Shown here: positions 34,507-43,218 of the stretch, piece by piece
Layout of the letters: the number at the start of each line of letters is the position of its first letter
Position numbering within the stretch: position 1 is the first letter of the stretch
Origin: Mucilaginibacter sp.
Lineage (GTDB): Bacteria; Bacteroidota; Bacteroidia; Sphingobacteriales; Sphingobacteriaceae
NCBI GenBank assembly: GCA_025352225.1
Contig: JANXTT010000036.1
Span: 1-45,180 of the forward strand
Direction: 5' to 3'
DNA: 45,180 nucleotides
Program-made: the position numbers and the translations under genes
Notes under the pieces: generated by a model
What the model was told of the DNA's origin: nothing
Database searches by the model: none
What the model saw: the letters and a program-made list of their open reading frames with translations, nothing else

Positions 34507-36630
34507 ATGAAGCACTTACTGGGTATTGTTTTTTTTCATCTTTGTGCCGTGCAGTTATACGCGCAAGCGTTGCCGGCGGATACAGGTTTTTCAACTGCCT
34601 TCGCTTTTACTACTAAATCTGGCAATCCTACGGGTACATTTCTTTATAAAGGTACAGGTGGTGATTACCCATTAACGGTTTTCGCCTATTCTGATGGCCG
34701 CAAATATCTGGGGCCTTATGATCCTCGCTTTAATCAGCCGGCTTTTGGTGAAGGGGTAGTATATTATCCCGATGGCACTACTTACATTGGTGCTATACGT
34801 ATCGGTCGTACTGTAGGTTTTCAGGATTGGGAAAACGAGGCAGAACTAAAGGATGCTTTTGCGGCTATACATTATGCTGATGGCACTAACTTTATAGGTA
34901 ACGCAGATCACTATCGGTTGCGTACAGGCTTTCAGTTTGCACCCGATGGGAGTTATATGCTGGGATCATTTTGGTACCGCAACCCGTATGGTTATTATAC
35001 ATATAAAACCATACACTATGATAATAAACACAAACGTGTATCAGAAGGTTATCATTTAAAACTTGGTGATCAGGAAATGGACCTGGCTACTTTCATTGAA
35101 GCCTATAAAAAGGCTGAATCAAAGCAGAAAGCTCCAAATAATCAAAGAATTGACTGGTCGCATAAACATAGCCATGATAAATTTTGGATTGATTTTGAAT
35201 CGTATGGATATACTTCAAGTAAAGATAAAAATGCAGTTGGTTATTATAGATCTGCAAGTAGAAGATTTGATGATAAGTATTTTGTTAATGAAGGAGCTAA
35301 AATAGAAGATAAATGGTATACTATTGTTTATACTGAACCCAATGACTCGGTTTCCATTAAAACACCCCTTGGGCGGTTTGATGGTGGTGCCCAACGTGTA
35401 AAAACATCCAATGGTATGGTGTTTAAATCATTAATATCAGACTTTGGTGCTAAAAATGAACAGTATGTTATGGCATATATACTTAACAACGGGGATGCAT
35501 ATGTTGGCGAAAGCAGATCTGGAAAATTTGATGGTTATGGCATTTATAAGCTTGCAAATAATAACAGCTATTACGGTAATTTTTTAAATGGGAAACGCAG
35601 CGGATGGGGTACTTTTCGGTTTGCTGATGGTAGTTATTATAAAGGAGCCTGGGCGGATGATGTAGAAAACGGTCAGGGTAAAATGTATTCGGCAGCGGGT
35701 ATTGTAAAAGAAGAAGGAACTTATTTATCGGGTAAGTTGGTACGCCCTGGTAAAAATGTTGATCTGGGTTATTATGAGTTTATTAACGAGTTTCCTTTGG
35801 CATCATCTAATACCCTGGTTACTAATTTTGTTACGAATAAAAAACTGAACGGTGCTATTTATACCGGTAACATTGTTGGCGACATACCAGAGGGCAACGG
35901 AACACTCACCATGAATAGTAATGGCGATGTGTACTCGGGTATATGGCATAATGGATTGCCAGATGGTGTATTTACCATTACCTACGCCCCCTTTATTGTT
36001 GATGGCCGTACTTTAAATGGTAGTTATGTTGGCGGGCTTAAAGATTTTCATTGCGAAGGTGAAGGCCGGATGGTGCTTACCACCGGTGAAACATCAGGAA
36101 CGTGGCACGAAGGTAAGCTAAACGGGTTAGGAATGCGCAGGCTACCTAGTGGTATAGCAGAAAGTGGCACATTTGTAAATAATGTTAAAGAAGGCAGATT
36201 CAACATCACCAATAAAAACAATTACGATCTTGGATATTTCACCTATGTTCATGGCATTCGCCAGGGGCACGCTTACCTGATGTTCCCTGAGAAAGGCTTG
36301 GATATGGAAGGCGAAATGGTAAACGATGTGTATGATGGAAAGTGGACAGTTTACGCGCGTAACATGCACGATATTGGTAACGGCGTTCAAATCTCGGCGC
36401 CAAGCCGCTTAGGGTATTCAATTTATAAAAATGGTGTCGAGATAAGTCACGAAAGCAACGCAGAAGCCCCGCCTGAGTTTAATAAAAATGCCGGGCCCGA
36501 GCAACCTGTATGTACTTATTGCGGGGGCGCAGGTGGTATAGGCTCGGGCAGATATTTTATGGGGAAAGAAATACCTGTAAAATGCCCACGCTGCGGCGGC
36601 ACAGGTTATACATGGCTTAATCCTAAATAA
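34507..36630 (+). CDS. Exported MORN-repeat protein with C-terminal DnaJ-like zinc motif
   Basis: A 707-residue protein with a signal peptide ending LYAQ. At least ten MORN-like repeats of the YxGxxxxGxxxGxGxx kind occur at about 60-140 and 330-640 (for example YYGNFLNGKRSGWGTFRFADG). In between is a region of different character (about 190-320). The C-terminal tail has two CxxCxGxG-type elements, C669/C672 and C693/C696, as in the DnaJ zinc domain, and so probably binds one zinc. MORN repeats usually mediate membrane-lipid or protein contacts. An exported MORN protein joined to a DnaJ-type zinc motif is unusual. It is followed after 4 bases by a small lipoprotein gene. No function is assigned. 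Confidence 0.8.
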   Translation: MKHLLGIVFFHLCAVQLYAQALPADTGFSTAFAFTTKSGNPTGTFLYKGTGGDYPLTVFAYSDGRKYLGPYDPRFNQPAFGEGVVYYPDGTTYIGAIRIGRTVGFQDWENEAELKDAFAAIHYADGTNFIGNADHYRLRTGFQFAPDGSYMLGSFWYRNPYGYYTYKTIHYDNKHKRVSEGYHLKLGDQEMDLATFIEAYKKAESKQKAPNNQRIDWSHKHSHDKFWIDFESYGYTSSKDKNAVGYYRSASRRFDDKYFVNEGAKIEDKWYTIVYTEPNDSVSIKTPLGRFDGGAQRVKTSNGMVFKSLISDFGAKNEQYVMAYILNNGDAYVGESRSGKFDGYGIYKLANNNSYYGNFLNGKRSGWGTFRFADGSYYKGAWADDVENGQGKMYSAAGIVKEEGTYLSGKLVRPGKNVDLGYYEFINEFPLASSNTLVTNFVTNKKLNGAIYTGNIVGDIPEGNGTLTMNSNGDVYSGIWHNGLPDGVFTITYAPFIVDGRTLNGSYVGGLKDFHCEGEGRMVLTTGETSGTWHEGKLNGLGMRRLPSGIAESGTFVNNVKEGRFNITNKNNYDLGYFTYVHGIRQGHAYLMFPEKGLDMEGEMVNDVYDGKWTVYARNMHDIGNGVQISAPSRLGYSIYKNGVEISHESNAEAPPEFNKNAGPEQPVCTYCGGAGGIGSGRYFMGKEIPVKCPRCGGTGYTWLNPK

Positions 36631-36634
36631 TAGC

Positions 36635-37015
36635 GTGCAATTAACTTATACAATTAGAACAAGCATGATATTACTTGGAATAGGTGTTTTTTTATTTAGC
36701 TGTGACAACACTGGCAAACTGTTATACAAAGCAGGAAAGTACAGTATCCGCAAAAAAAATATTGTGAGTTATTATAAGGCCTCACCAGATCTATTTGTAG
36801 ATACTGGTAGCGGCGAGGTGAAGATTAACCTGAACCGTTTTGGCAAACGTTTGATCCCACAGGAAAAAATTACCACCATTACAATAGCTCAGGTTGCAAA
36901 TGATTCTATCCTAATACATTTTAGTACCAGCGACACCCACATTAAAATAAAAGATGAATTTATAGGGGTAAATATTAAACGTGTTGTAGATAGTATTTTA
37001 GCCATAAAAAAATAA
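36635..37015 (+). CDS. Small lipoprotein of unknown function, GTG start
   Basis: A 126-residue lipoprotein encoded 4 bases after the MORN gene, so almost certainly co-transcribed. The GTG at 36635 is preferred because it gives a signal peptide of 22 residues before the lipobox LFSC. The internal ATG at 36665 would leave only 12. The mature part is charged with beta-strand patterns (GEVKINLNRFGKRLIP, ITTITIAQVANDSILIHF). I do not recognise the family. Its tight link to the MORN gene suggests a joint role in the envelope. Confidence 0.7.
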   Translation: MQLTYTIRTSMILLGIGVFLFSCDNTGKLLYKAGKYSIRKKNIVSYYKASPDLFVDTGSGEVKINLNRFGKRLIPQEKITTITIAQVANDSILIHFSTSDTHIKIKDEFIGVNIKRVVDSILAIKK

Positions 37016-37018
37016 AGC

Positions 37019-37047
37019 TTTTGTTTTAATAATTTGGGTTATGTTTG
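37019..37047 (+). promoter_or_regulatory. Candidate promoter upstream of the 37143 gene
   Basis: TTTTG at 37019-37023 and TATGTTTG at 37040-37047 resemble -33 and -7 elements, but the 16-base gap is one base below the usual 17-23 range. The predicted leader is about 90 bases. Confidence 0.35.
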
Positions 37048-37142
37048 AGTACGGAAGGTCTTAATAATTTTGACATCGGGATTTTTAAATTATAACACCT
37101 ATTAATAAATGCATTTAACAAAACAAGTAAAAAAATAAAATC

Positions 37143-37619
37143 ATGAAATATAGATTTTTAACACTGGCGATATTACTGTTCACAATTAATGGCTTCGGTC
37201 AAACTCATTATAAAAATGCTTTTGCCGATACGTTAATGCATAAGTACATTACCATTAGCAATCCAAATTATAAAATTAATTATACTGTTAAAGACGATGA
37301 CGGTAAAGTAAAGCATTATAACATTCCCCTGATTTTTAATGCCGATGAATCTTTTCTTACAGAGGATGAAAGTGGTATATATTATGGCCTCAGGTATTTA
37401 AAAACAAATAAAAAAGCTAAGTACGCCGCTACAATGCTGCAACAGGCATTTGAAGAAATTGCAGCCGATGGCAAGTACAAATTAACCAAGGATGATGCGC
37501 ACTCCTATAAGATAACTATCTCCAGAACAGATTATTTGTATTTTTCTACAAATGCTGATAAAGATGACCCGCGTTATTTGTCTTTAAGGGTAATTTATTT
37601 AAAGCCTGCAAATAATTAG
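37143..37619 (+). CDS. Exported protein of unknown function
   Basis: A 158-residue protein with a signal peptide ending GFGQ (residue 20). The mature part is mixed alpha/beta: YKINYTVKDDDGKVKHYNIPL looks like paired strands, and a helix at about 100-115 (YAATMLQQAFEEIAAD) precedes a final strand pair. No cysteine is present, so it is probably periplasmic and not lipid-anchored. No family recognised. It lies 127 bases after the lipoprotein gene and 53 before the next exported-protein gene, in a run of similar proteins. Confidence 0.7.
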   Translation: MKYRFLTLAILLFTINGFGQTHYKNAFADTLMHKYITISNPNYKINYTVKDDDGKVKHYNIPLIFNADESFLTEDESGIYYGLRYLKTNKKAKYAATMLQQAFEEIAADGKYKLTKDDAHSYKITISRTDYLYFSTNADKDDPRYLSLRVIYLKPANN

Positions 37620-37672
37620 TTAGCCAGGAGGTAAACTATCAAACATTACGGTGTGATATCTTAAAAGTTAAA

Positions 37673-38551
37673 ATGAAAAATATTCTATTCGTTATATCCT
37701 TATTTTGTTGTTTAAATTCATATGCCCAAAAAGATAAAACATCTTCCTGGGTAATTCAAAAAGGATTTTCCATCACCACAGTAGACAAGCATTCATTCTT
37801 ATCTGGTGTAAATTATTTTAACGAAGGTTTTATTGTTCCACAGTCCATAAAAACTTTACATATAGCTGTGCGGGCTTATTCACCTACTACAGGCAGTACA
37901 ATTAAAGCCCCATTTGCCATACAAGTAAAAACCAGGAAAAAGCAATTTATAAGTAAAATGGTAATGGAAGCCGGGCAATTTGCGGTAAATATACCCTTAG
38001 AAAGTATGGACACCGTTGCTGTAATATTTATTGTGCCGCCACCGGCTACAGAAGTTGTAAGTTTCTATTTGGATTATACCATATGTGATATTGCTAAGCT
38101 TGACTTTACCAATAAAAAACCTCAGGAGATATTTGAACAACTGTTGGAATATGCTGCAACAGATTTTATAGATATGCGGATCAACTCTGATGGTGTATTT
38201 TCAAAATCCAAGTTTCCGGAAGGATTATTTATAAATAACATGGCAAATAAATATGATTATGTTATTGTGCAGGATATTGGGAATGGCTTAGAGCGACCAG
38301 CGGCAGATAAAGATATGGTAGAATGGAACAACAAAATAAAAGGCTGGTTAAAGGAGTACAATGTAACTGATATTAAAAGGATTACGAAAGGAAGTAACGC
38401 GCTAAATACAGACGAAGAAGAAACACAATATGTAAAAAAGAACCCGAAGGGCCAAAAACTTTTTACAGTAACTGTTTTTAAACAGCTTAAAGGAGATGGA
38501 ACAGAAGCTGACCCTAGTAGCTACAGCACAGGGATACGTATTGCTAAATAA
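37673..38551 (+). CDS. Exported protein of unknown function
   Basis: A 292-residue protein with a signal peptide ending SYAQ (residue 19). The N-terminal 150 residues are beta-rich and hydrophobic-patterned (TLHIAVRAYSPTTGS, APFAIQVKTRKKQF, VVSFYLDYTI), consistent with a beta-sandwich. A helical stretch follows near 150-180, then a mixed alpha/beta end. No enzymatic motif is seen and no family is recognised. It belongs to the same same-strand series of exported proteins and could share regulation with its neighbours. Confidence 0.7.
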   Translation: MKNILFVISLFCCLNSYAQKDKTSSWVIQKGFSITTVDKHSFLSGVNYFNEGFIVPQSIKTLHIAVRAYSPTTGSTIKAPFAIQVKTRKKQFISKMVMEAGQFAVNIPLESMDTVAVIFIVPPPATEVVSFYLDYTICDIAKLDFTNKKPQEIFEQLLEYAATDFIDMRINSDGVFSKSKFPEGLFINNMANKYDYVIVQDIGNGLERPAADKDMVEWNNKIKGWLKEYNVTDIKRITKGSNALNTDEEETQYVKKNPKGQKLFTVTVFKQLKGDGTEADPSSYSTGIRIAK

Positions 38552-38750
38552 ATTTACCAGATAAAAGCCGGCTAATACATTAACAGTATTTTAACGAAAC
38601 ACTCAAAGGCAAGCCATTTTGAGTGCGTAGTGGCAATAGAAAAGATGGCGCGAAGTTGCCCATTGAAATATTACTAGCATCACGAAAGTAAATATTGTTG
38701 GTCAAATACAATACAGATACCCTTCATCAAAATACTTACAAACTTATAAC

Positions 38751-39344
38751 ATGCAAAAGCATCAAACTTTCCGTTATATTATAGAAAAAAACAGATTGAT
38801 AATTATTTTACTAATTAGTCTTTTTGTCACATTTCAAACCGCTTCCGGGCAAAATAAAAGCTATAAAACATCTTTAAGTAAGGCATTAAATACCATATTT
38901 GCCAATTTGCCAGATAGTTGTAAAAAACTTTACGGTATACGCAAACCAGGTAATTCAATGTCGTATCAATCTAAGATAAACTTGCCCGGCAGTGTAGAGA
39001 ATCGCTTTGATGTCGGCGTTTCTGTCGATTATCCATTGATCTTTATGAGTTATGTACCTGCGGGCAATAACAAAAGTGCAGCAATTATTCGCCTAAAAAA
39101 AATAGGCGTAATTATTGCAGGCATCAAAATAGTCTACAATAAAAAAATATATAAAATACAGTTTTCAGGAAAGGAATCGACTGTTGGAGATGACCCTGAT
39201 TACAAATATGGATTACAAAATCCACCTCCGGAATTAGCTGATACTAAAATTTATATCAGGCTGGCTGAAGCTGATAGTAAAACCTATCAGTATCAATTCA
39301 CGATGGGGGTTTATGTCAAAAACAATCCAATTCAAAACAAGTAA
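38751..39344 (+). CDS. Exported protein of unknown function
   Basis: A 197-residue protein with a long signal peptide (about 34 residues, positively charged start, ending ASGQ). The mature domain begins with a helix containing NTIFANLPDSCKKLYG. It continues as strands that include FDVGVSVDYPLIFMSY and GVIIAGIKIVYNKKIYKIQFSG, and ends in a possible beta strand (YQYQFTMGVYVK). A single Cys in the mature part argues against a lipoprotein. No family recognised. It ends convergently with the GH5-like gene, 44 bases away. Confidence 0.7.
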   Translation: MQKHQTFRYIIEKNRLIIILLISLFVTFQTASGQNKSYKTSLSKALNTIFANLPDSCKKLYGIRKPGNSMSYQSKINLPGSVENRFDVGVSVDYPLIFMSYVPAGNNKSAAIIRLKKIGVIIAGIKIVYNKKIYKIQFSGKESTVGDDPDYKYGLQNPPPELADTKIYIRLAEADSKTYQYQFTMGVYVKNNPIQNK

Positions 39345-39388
39345 AAAGTCGTGGTGGTTTTTCTCCTTTTCTTTAATTTTAACCCTAA

Positions 39389-40474
39389 TTAAGGTTTAGT
39401 ATTAAGTTGCTTAATCAGGTCGGCTTCTTGCTGTTTATATGGAGAGCCATCTTTTCTAAAAACCTCATGAAACCATTCTTTTGGTTCACTGCCATCTGGC
39501 ATAGGAGTATCCCAGGCATATTTTGTATTGGTTTTACCATCAACAAGCCCCCAGTTGATAGCTCCCACGTTCTCTTTCTTCAACATAGGCATTACAGTTT
39601 CAAAACGGCTATTTCTTGGCCTGGCCATATACTCGGTACAGATTACAGGCCGGCCGAACATTTTTAAGAATCGAACTGTTTTGCGATGTTCTGGTTCCGG
39701 CGAATAATCATGATAAGTGATCACATCTGAGTGAGTTATTTGAAATTGATTCATTTTTTCCTGATCCCATTCCCATACCCCGGCACTAATAGGTTGGCTA
39801 GGGTTGGCCTGGCGCGCCCATTCAAAAACTTTTTTAAGTAATGGTAGTGTTGCTTCGCCTTTGCCGCTGTTGCCTGGTTCATTATAAAGGTCCCAAAGCA
39901 ATATCCGTTTGTCCCGACCAAAACTCTTTAATATATCTTTTACATATTTTTCCAGTTCGGGATAAAGAGCTGCATTTTTTGATGCAGGATCGCCAGGGTC
40001 TTGCATCCAGCCCGAATTATGTATCCCTGGTTTTGATTCGGGTTGTTTACCCGGTTGTGGTGCTTTGTTCCAGCAATCATCAAAAAAAACGAACAATGGC
40101 TGGATGTGATGTTTATTAGCAATAGTTAAAAATTTATCCATCCTTTTTTTAAACCCTTGCGGATCTTGCTTATAAGCTATACTATGCAGAAAAACCCGCA
40201 TTGTGTTAAATCCTATACCTTCTGCCCATCCCAATTCTTTGTCGATCGTTACCGGATCAAAAGTATCTGCCTGCCACATCTCTAGCTGATTGATGGCGGT
40301 TTCAGGGATATAATTAGCACCCGAAAGCCATTTATGCTTCGCATACCAATTATTAGCCTTGATGGCTGGCCAAGTTTTTGAAAAATGGGAAGTCTTAGTA
40401 TATTGTGCTTGGGTGCTAAATGGGATACCAATTAACCATACCAACAGTAACCTGTAAAATTGATTTTTGATCAT
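39389..40474 (-). CDS. Secreted GH5-like glycosidase
   Basis: Exported (beta/alpha)8 glycosidase, 361 residues, of the GH5/clan GH-A type. The signal peptide ends TQAQ. NTMRVFLHS at 90-98 and PLFVFFDDCW at 126-135 are early barrel strands. The acid/base is Glu199 in WDLYNEP and the nucleophile Glu281 in VICTEYMARP. VGAINWGLVDGKT near the end closes the barrel. Such proteins are often labelled cellulase or 1,4-beta-xylanase, but substrate cannot be read from the sequence. It is a single gene, with a TACTTTTG box 17 bases upstream of its start (40492-40499, minus strand). Confidence 0.85.
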   Translation of the reverse strand: MIKNQFYRLLLVWLIGIPFSTQAQYTKTSHFSKTWPAIKANNWYAKHKWLSGANYIPETAINQLEMWQADTFDPVTIDKELGWAEGIGFNTMRVFLHSIAYKQDPQGFKKRMDKFLTIANKHHIQPLFVFFDDCWNKAPQPGKQPESKPGIHNSGWMQDPGDPASKNAALYPELEKYVKDILKSFGRDKRILLWDLYNEPGNSGKGEATLPLLKKVFEWARQANPSQPISAGVWEWDQEKMNQFQITHSDVITYHDYSPEPEHRKTVRFLKMFGRPVICTEYMARPRNSRFETVMPMLKKENVGAINWGLVDGKTNTKYAWDTPMPDGSEPKEWFHEVFRKDGSPYKQQEADLIKQLNTKP

Positions 40475-40491
40475 TGGATATGTATGTATAA

Positions 40492-40499
40492 CAAAAGTA
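40492..40499 (-). promoter_or_regulatory. -7-like box TACTTTTG of the GH5-like gene
   Basis: Minus-strand TACTTTTG fits TAnnTTTG and sits 17 bases from the start codon, giving a very short leader. No TTG is present at the proper upstream distance, so confidence is low. Confidence 0.3.
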
Positions 40500-40709
40500 G
40501 TTATATATGGGTAGTGATAAGGTAAGTATGAAAGATTTTTTAAGAAGTATGGTTTGATGATTGTCTTTAAATTATTGTCGATTAAAGATACAACCCAACT
40601 CTAAACAAAGTGCCTTGGAACAGTAGGCAATTGCAAAGTGAGTAAATTCGTTTTTATTATTTTATCAGACAAAAATGGCAACTTTTAATGCGTTTTTACA
40701 GTAAAAATA

Positions 40710-40777
40710 ACATTTATATACCATATCCGATACATTTATATAACCCCCGGTCATTAAAAAGAGCATACATTTATAGA
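40710..40777 (+). repeat. Three direct repeats ACATTTATA(T/G)A upstream of the oxidation cluster
   Basis: Copies at 40710-40720 and 40732-40742 are identical (ACATTTATATA) and 22 bases apart, about two helical turns, so they face the same side of DNA. A third copy at 40767-40777 differs at one base. They end 55 bases before the first gene. This arrangement suits an activator binding in tandem; AT-rich chance similarity cannot be excluded. Confidence 0.4.
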
Positions 40778-40831
40778 AACCTGAAGAGTAATTTATTTCT
40801 TATGAATTAATTGATGTTTAAACAGCATTAA

Positions 40832-41386
40832 ATGGACAGACGTACAGTAATTAAAAATTTAACTATCCTCACTGCAGGTGTAACGCTGCTGCCTTCCTGT
40901 TTGCAAAAGCAGGAAAAAGCTTTAGTGCATCTAAAAAACTTTAGCCTTAAAGCGAGCCAGGAGAAATCAATAGCTAGTGTTGTAGATACTATTATTCCAA
41001 AAACAGATAGCCCTGGCGCGTTGGCTTTAGGGGTGCATTTGTTTGTACTAAAAATGGTTGATGAATGTTATTCCAAAAAAGATCAGCAAAATTTTATTGA
41101 GGGACTGGATCAGCTTGATGAAGTTATGCAAAAAAATTACGGACACTCCTTTTATGAATGCAATATAAAGCAACGCGAAGATACGCTGTTAGCACTTGAA
41201 CAACAAAAAGGCTTCCCTACGGCATTGATCACCTTTTACAAAATACTTAAATATAGAACCATACAGGGCTTTACAACTTCAAAATATGTATTAAGCAATG
41301 AGTTGGTTTATGAATTAGTACCTGGTAGGTACAATGGTTACTTTCCTGTCAAAGTTGTAAATTTACCTTCAAAGAAAAATGCCTAA
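40832..41386 (+). CDS. Gluconate 2-dehydrogenase subunit 3-like Tat lipoprotein
   Basis: Small subunit of a periplasmic FAD-dependent sugar dehydrogenase (gluconate_2-dh3 family, equivalent to the gamma subunit of FAD-glucose dehydrogenase). The N-terminus combines a twin-arginine motif (DRRTVIKN) with a lipobox ending at Cys23 (LPSC). SIASVVDTIIPKTDSPGALALGVHLFV is the family signature. These subunits act as export chaperones: the catalytic flavoprotein, which lacks a signal peptide, is carried through Tat with them. Consistent with that, the next gene encodes a GMC flavoprotein without a signal peptide and overlaps this one by 8 bases. At 184 residues the length is normal. Confidence 0.88.
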   Translation: MDRRTVIKNLTILTAGVTLLPSCLQKQEKALVHLKNFSLKASQEKSIASVVDTIIPKTDSPGALALGVHLFVLKMVDECYSKKDQQNFIEGLDQLDEVMQKNYGHSFYECNIKQREDTLLALEQQKGFPTALITFYKILKYRTIQGFTTSKYVLSNELVYELVPGRYNGYFPVKVVNLPSKKNA

Positions 41387-43088
41387 ATTAAAAAATATAA
41401 AAGATCGTACCTATGATGCCATTGTAATCGGATCTGGCATGAGTGGTGGTTGGGCTGCCAAAGAACTTACTCAGAAAGGCTTTAAAACCCTTATGCTAGA
41501 GCGGGGCAGGGATGTAAAACATCTAAAAGATTATCCAACAACTAATATGTATCCATGGGAATTTCCTCATCACGGCGAGGTGCCTTATAATATAAAGCAG
41601 TCTAGTCCAATTGCAAATCGGTGTTATGCATTTAAAGAAGATGCTATGCATTTTTTTGTTAAAGATAATGAACACCCTTATATACAAACAAAACCATTTG
41701 ACTGGATACGTGGCTATCAGGTTGGAGGTAAATCGTTATTGTGGGCGAGGCAAACACAACGTTGGAGCATTTTTGATTTTGAGGGCCCGGCAAGAGATGG
41801 TTACGCCGTGGATTGGCCCATTCGTTATGAAGATTTGGCTCCGTGGTATAGTTATGTTGAAAAGTTTGCTGGCATATCAGGTAACCACGATAATCTCCCA
41901 GAATTGCCAGATGGCGAATTTTTACCTGCTTTTCCGCTAAATTGTGTTGAAGATTATTTTAAAAAGCAGTTGAGCAGTAATTATCAGAACCGTCACGTTA
42001 TAAGCGCGCGCTGCGCGCATCTGTCAAAACCTAAACCTATCCATTTGGAGCAGGGGCGGGGCCAATGCCAAAATAGGGTACTGTGTCAGCGTGGTTGTCC
42101 ATTTGGGGGATATTTTAGCAGTAACTCATCTACTATCCCCTGGGCAGAACGTACAGGTAACCTAACGCTCCGCCCTTTTTCTGTTGTGGAGTCAATAATA
42201 TATGATGAAGACAAGGGTAAAGCGGTTGGTGTAAGTGTTATTGATGCCCATACTAAAGAAGTAACGGAATATTTCGCTAAAATAATATTTGTTAATGCCG
42301 CGGCCCTAAATACCAATTTACTATTACTTAATTCAACATCCAGCCGTTTCCCTAACGGATTGGGTAATGATAATGGATTAATGGGGAAATATGTGGCTTT
42401 TCATAATTATAGTGCTAGGATACATGCTGAATATGAGGGATATAAAGGGCTCACTACTGATGGGCGAAATCCAGCGGGTGGAGGATATATACCGCGTTTT
42501 AGAAATGTTTTTAAACAGGAAACAGGTTTCTTAAGGGGCTATGCTGCCGGCTTTAGTTCATTTCGGAGCGCCGAACATAACAATAATGGTATTGGAGAAA
42601 ATTTAAAAAGCAATCTATTACATGCACCACTGGGCCCGTGGAAGGTAGGTTCGCATATGATGGGCGAAACCATACCAAAAGAAACCAATTTTGTAAGCCT
42701 TGATAATAGTGGTAAGGATGAATGGGGTATGCCATTATTGAAAATATCTATTGACTATGATGATAATGATGCGAAAATGAAGGCGGATTTTTTTGAACAG
42801 TTTACAGAAATGTACAGCAGAGCCGGGTTTACTAATATAAAAACAGAAGATAGCAAACAAGCGCCAGGCCTGGATATCCATGAGATGGGTGGAGTAAGAA
42901 TGGGCCGCGACCCTAAAACATCCTTGCTAAATAAATGGAACCAGTTACATGCCTGTAAAAATGTATTTGTAACTGATGGTGCTTGTATGACATCAACATC
43001 AACACAAAACCCGTCGCTTACCTATATGGCATTAACAGCAAGGGCGGTTGATTATGCAATTAATGCATTAAAAACGAGAGAGATTTGA
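41379..43088 (+). CDS. GMC-family FAD sugar dehydrogenase, catalytic subunit 1
   Basis: Flavoprotein of the GMC family, 569 residues. The FAD-binding motif GSGMSGG is at 18-24, followed by MLERGRD. The active-site pair is His500 (IHEMGG) and Asn543 (TQNPSLTYMA). A C-x5-C-x3-C cluster at C230, C236 and C240 matches the three-cysteine motif that holds a [3Fe-4S] cluster in the FAD-glucose dehydrogenase of Burkholderia cepacia. Electrons would then leave to a cytochrome c not encoded in the window. There is no signal peptide, so export by hitch-hiking with the overlapping Tat subunit is inferred. Likely reaction: oxidation of a sugar or glycoside, possibly at C3 as in bacterial glucoside 3-dehydrogenases. 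Confidence 0.88.
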   Translation: MPKLKNIKDRTYDAIVIGSGMSGGWAAKELTQKGFKTLMLERGRDVKHLKDYPTTNMYPWEFPHHGEVPYNIKQSSPIANRCYAFKEDAMHFFVKDNEHPYIQTKPFDWIRGYQVGGKSLLWARQTQRWSIFDFEGPARDGYAVDWPIRYEDLAPWYSYVEKFAGISGNHDNLPELPDGEFLPAFPLNCVEDYFKKQLSSNYQNRHVISARCAHLSKPKPIHLEQGRGQCQNRVLCQRGCPFGGYFSSNSSTIPWAERTGNLTLRPFSVVESIIYDEDKGKAVGVSVIDAHTKEVTEYFAKIIFVNAAALNTNLLLLNSTSSRFPNGLGNDNGLMGKYVAFHNYSARIHAEYEGYKGLTTDGRNPAGGGYIPRFRNVFKQETGFLRGYAAGFSSFRSAEHNNNGIGENLKSNLLHAPLGPWKVGSHMMGETIPKETNFVSLDNSGKDEWGMPLLKISIDYDDNDAKMKADFFEQFTEMYSRAGFTNIKTEDSKQAPGLDIHEMGGVRMGRDPKTSLLNKWNQLHACKNVFVTDGACMTSTSTQNPSLTYMALTARAVDYAINALKTREI

Positions 43089-43111
43089 AATAAACTGTGA
43101 GGAGCGGTGTA

Positions 43112-43151
43112 TGTAACATAACAATTACGATCGTTACAAAACATAACGAAT
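43112..43151 (+). repeat. Inverted and direct repeats between the two GMC genes
   Basis: TGTAAC (43112-43117) and GTTACA (43133-43138) form a 6-bp inverted repeat around an ACGATCGT palindrome (43127-43134). ACATAAC followed by AAT or GAAT occurs at 43116 and 43141. They may serve a second promoter for the downstream GMC gene; evidence is slight. Confidence 0.25.
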
Positions 43152-43218
43152 AAAGATAATATGCATAGATTTATTATCTCAATTATAACAGAACTAACCA
43201 ATACTTATTTTTATAATT

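Larger units (their letters stand above)
40475..40831. other. Divergent region between the GH5-like gene and the oxidation cluster
   Basis: About 357 bases without coding sequence. Three copies of an ACATTTATA element occur on the side of the oxidoreductase genes (40710, 40732, 40767), and a -7-like box for the GH5-like gene lies at 40492-40499. No other structure seen. Confidence 0.45.

Noticed and set aside
39381..39396. AACC...GGTT dyad in the convergent gap before the GH5-like stop
   Set aside because: One mismatch, four-base outer stem and no clear U-run; it overlaps the stop codon region and is not convincing as a terminator.
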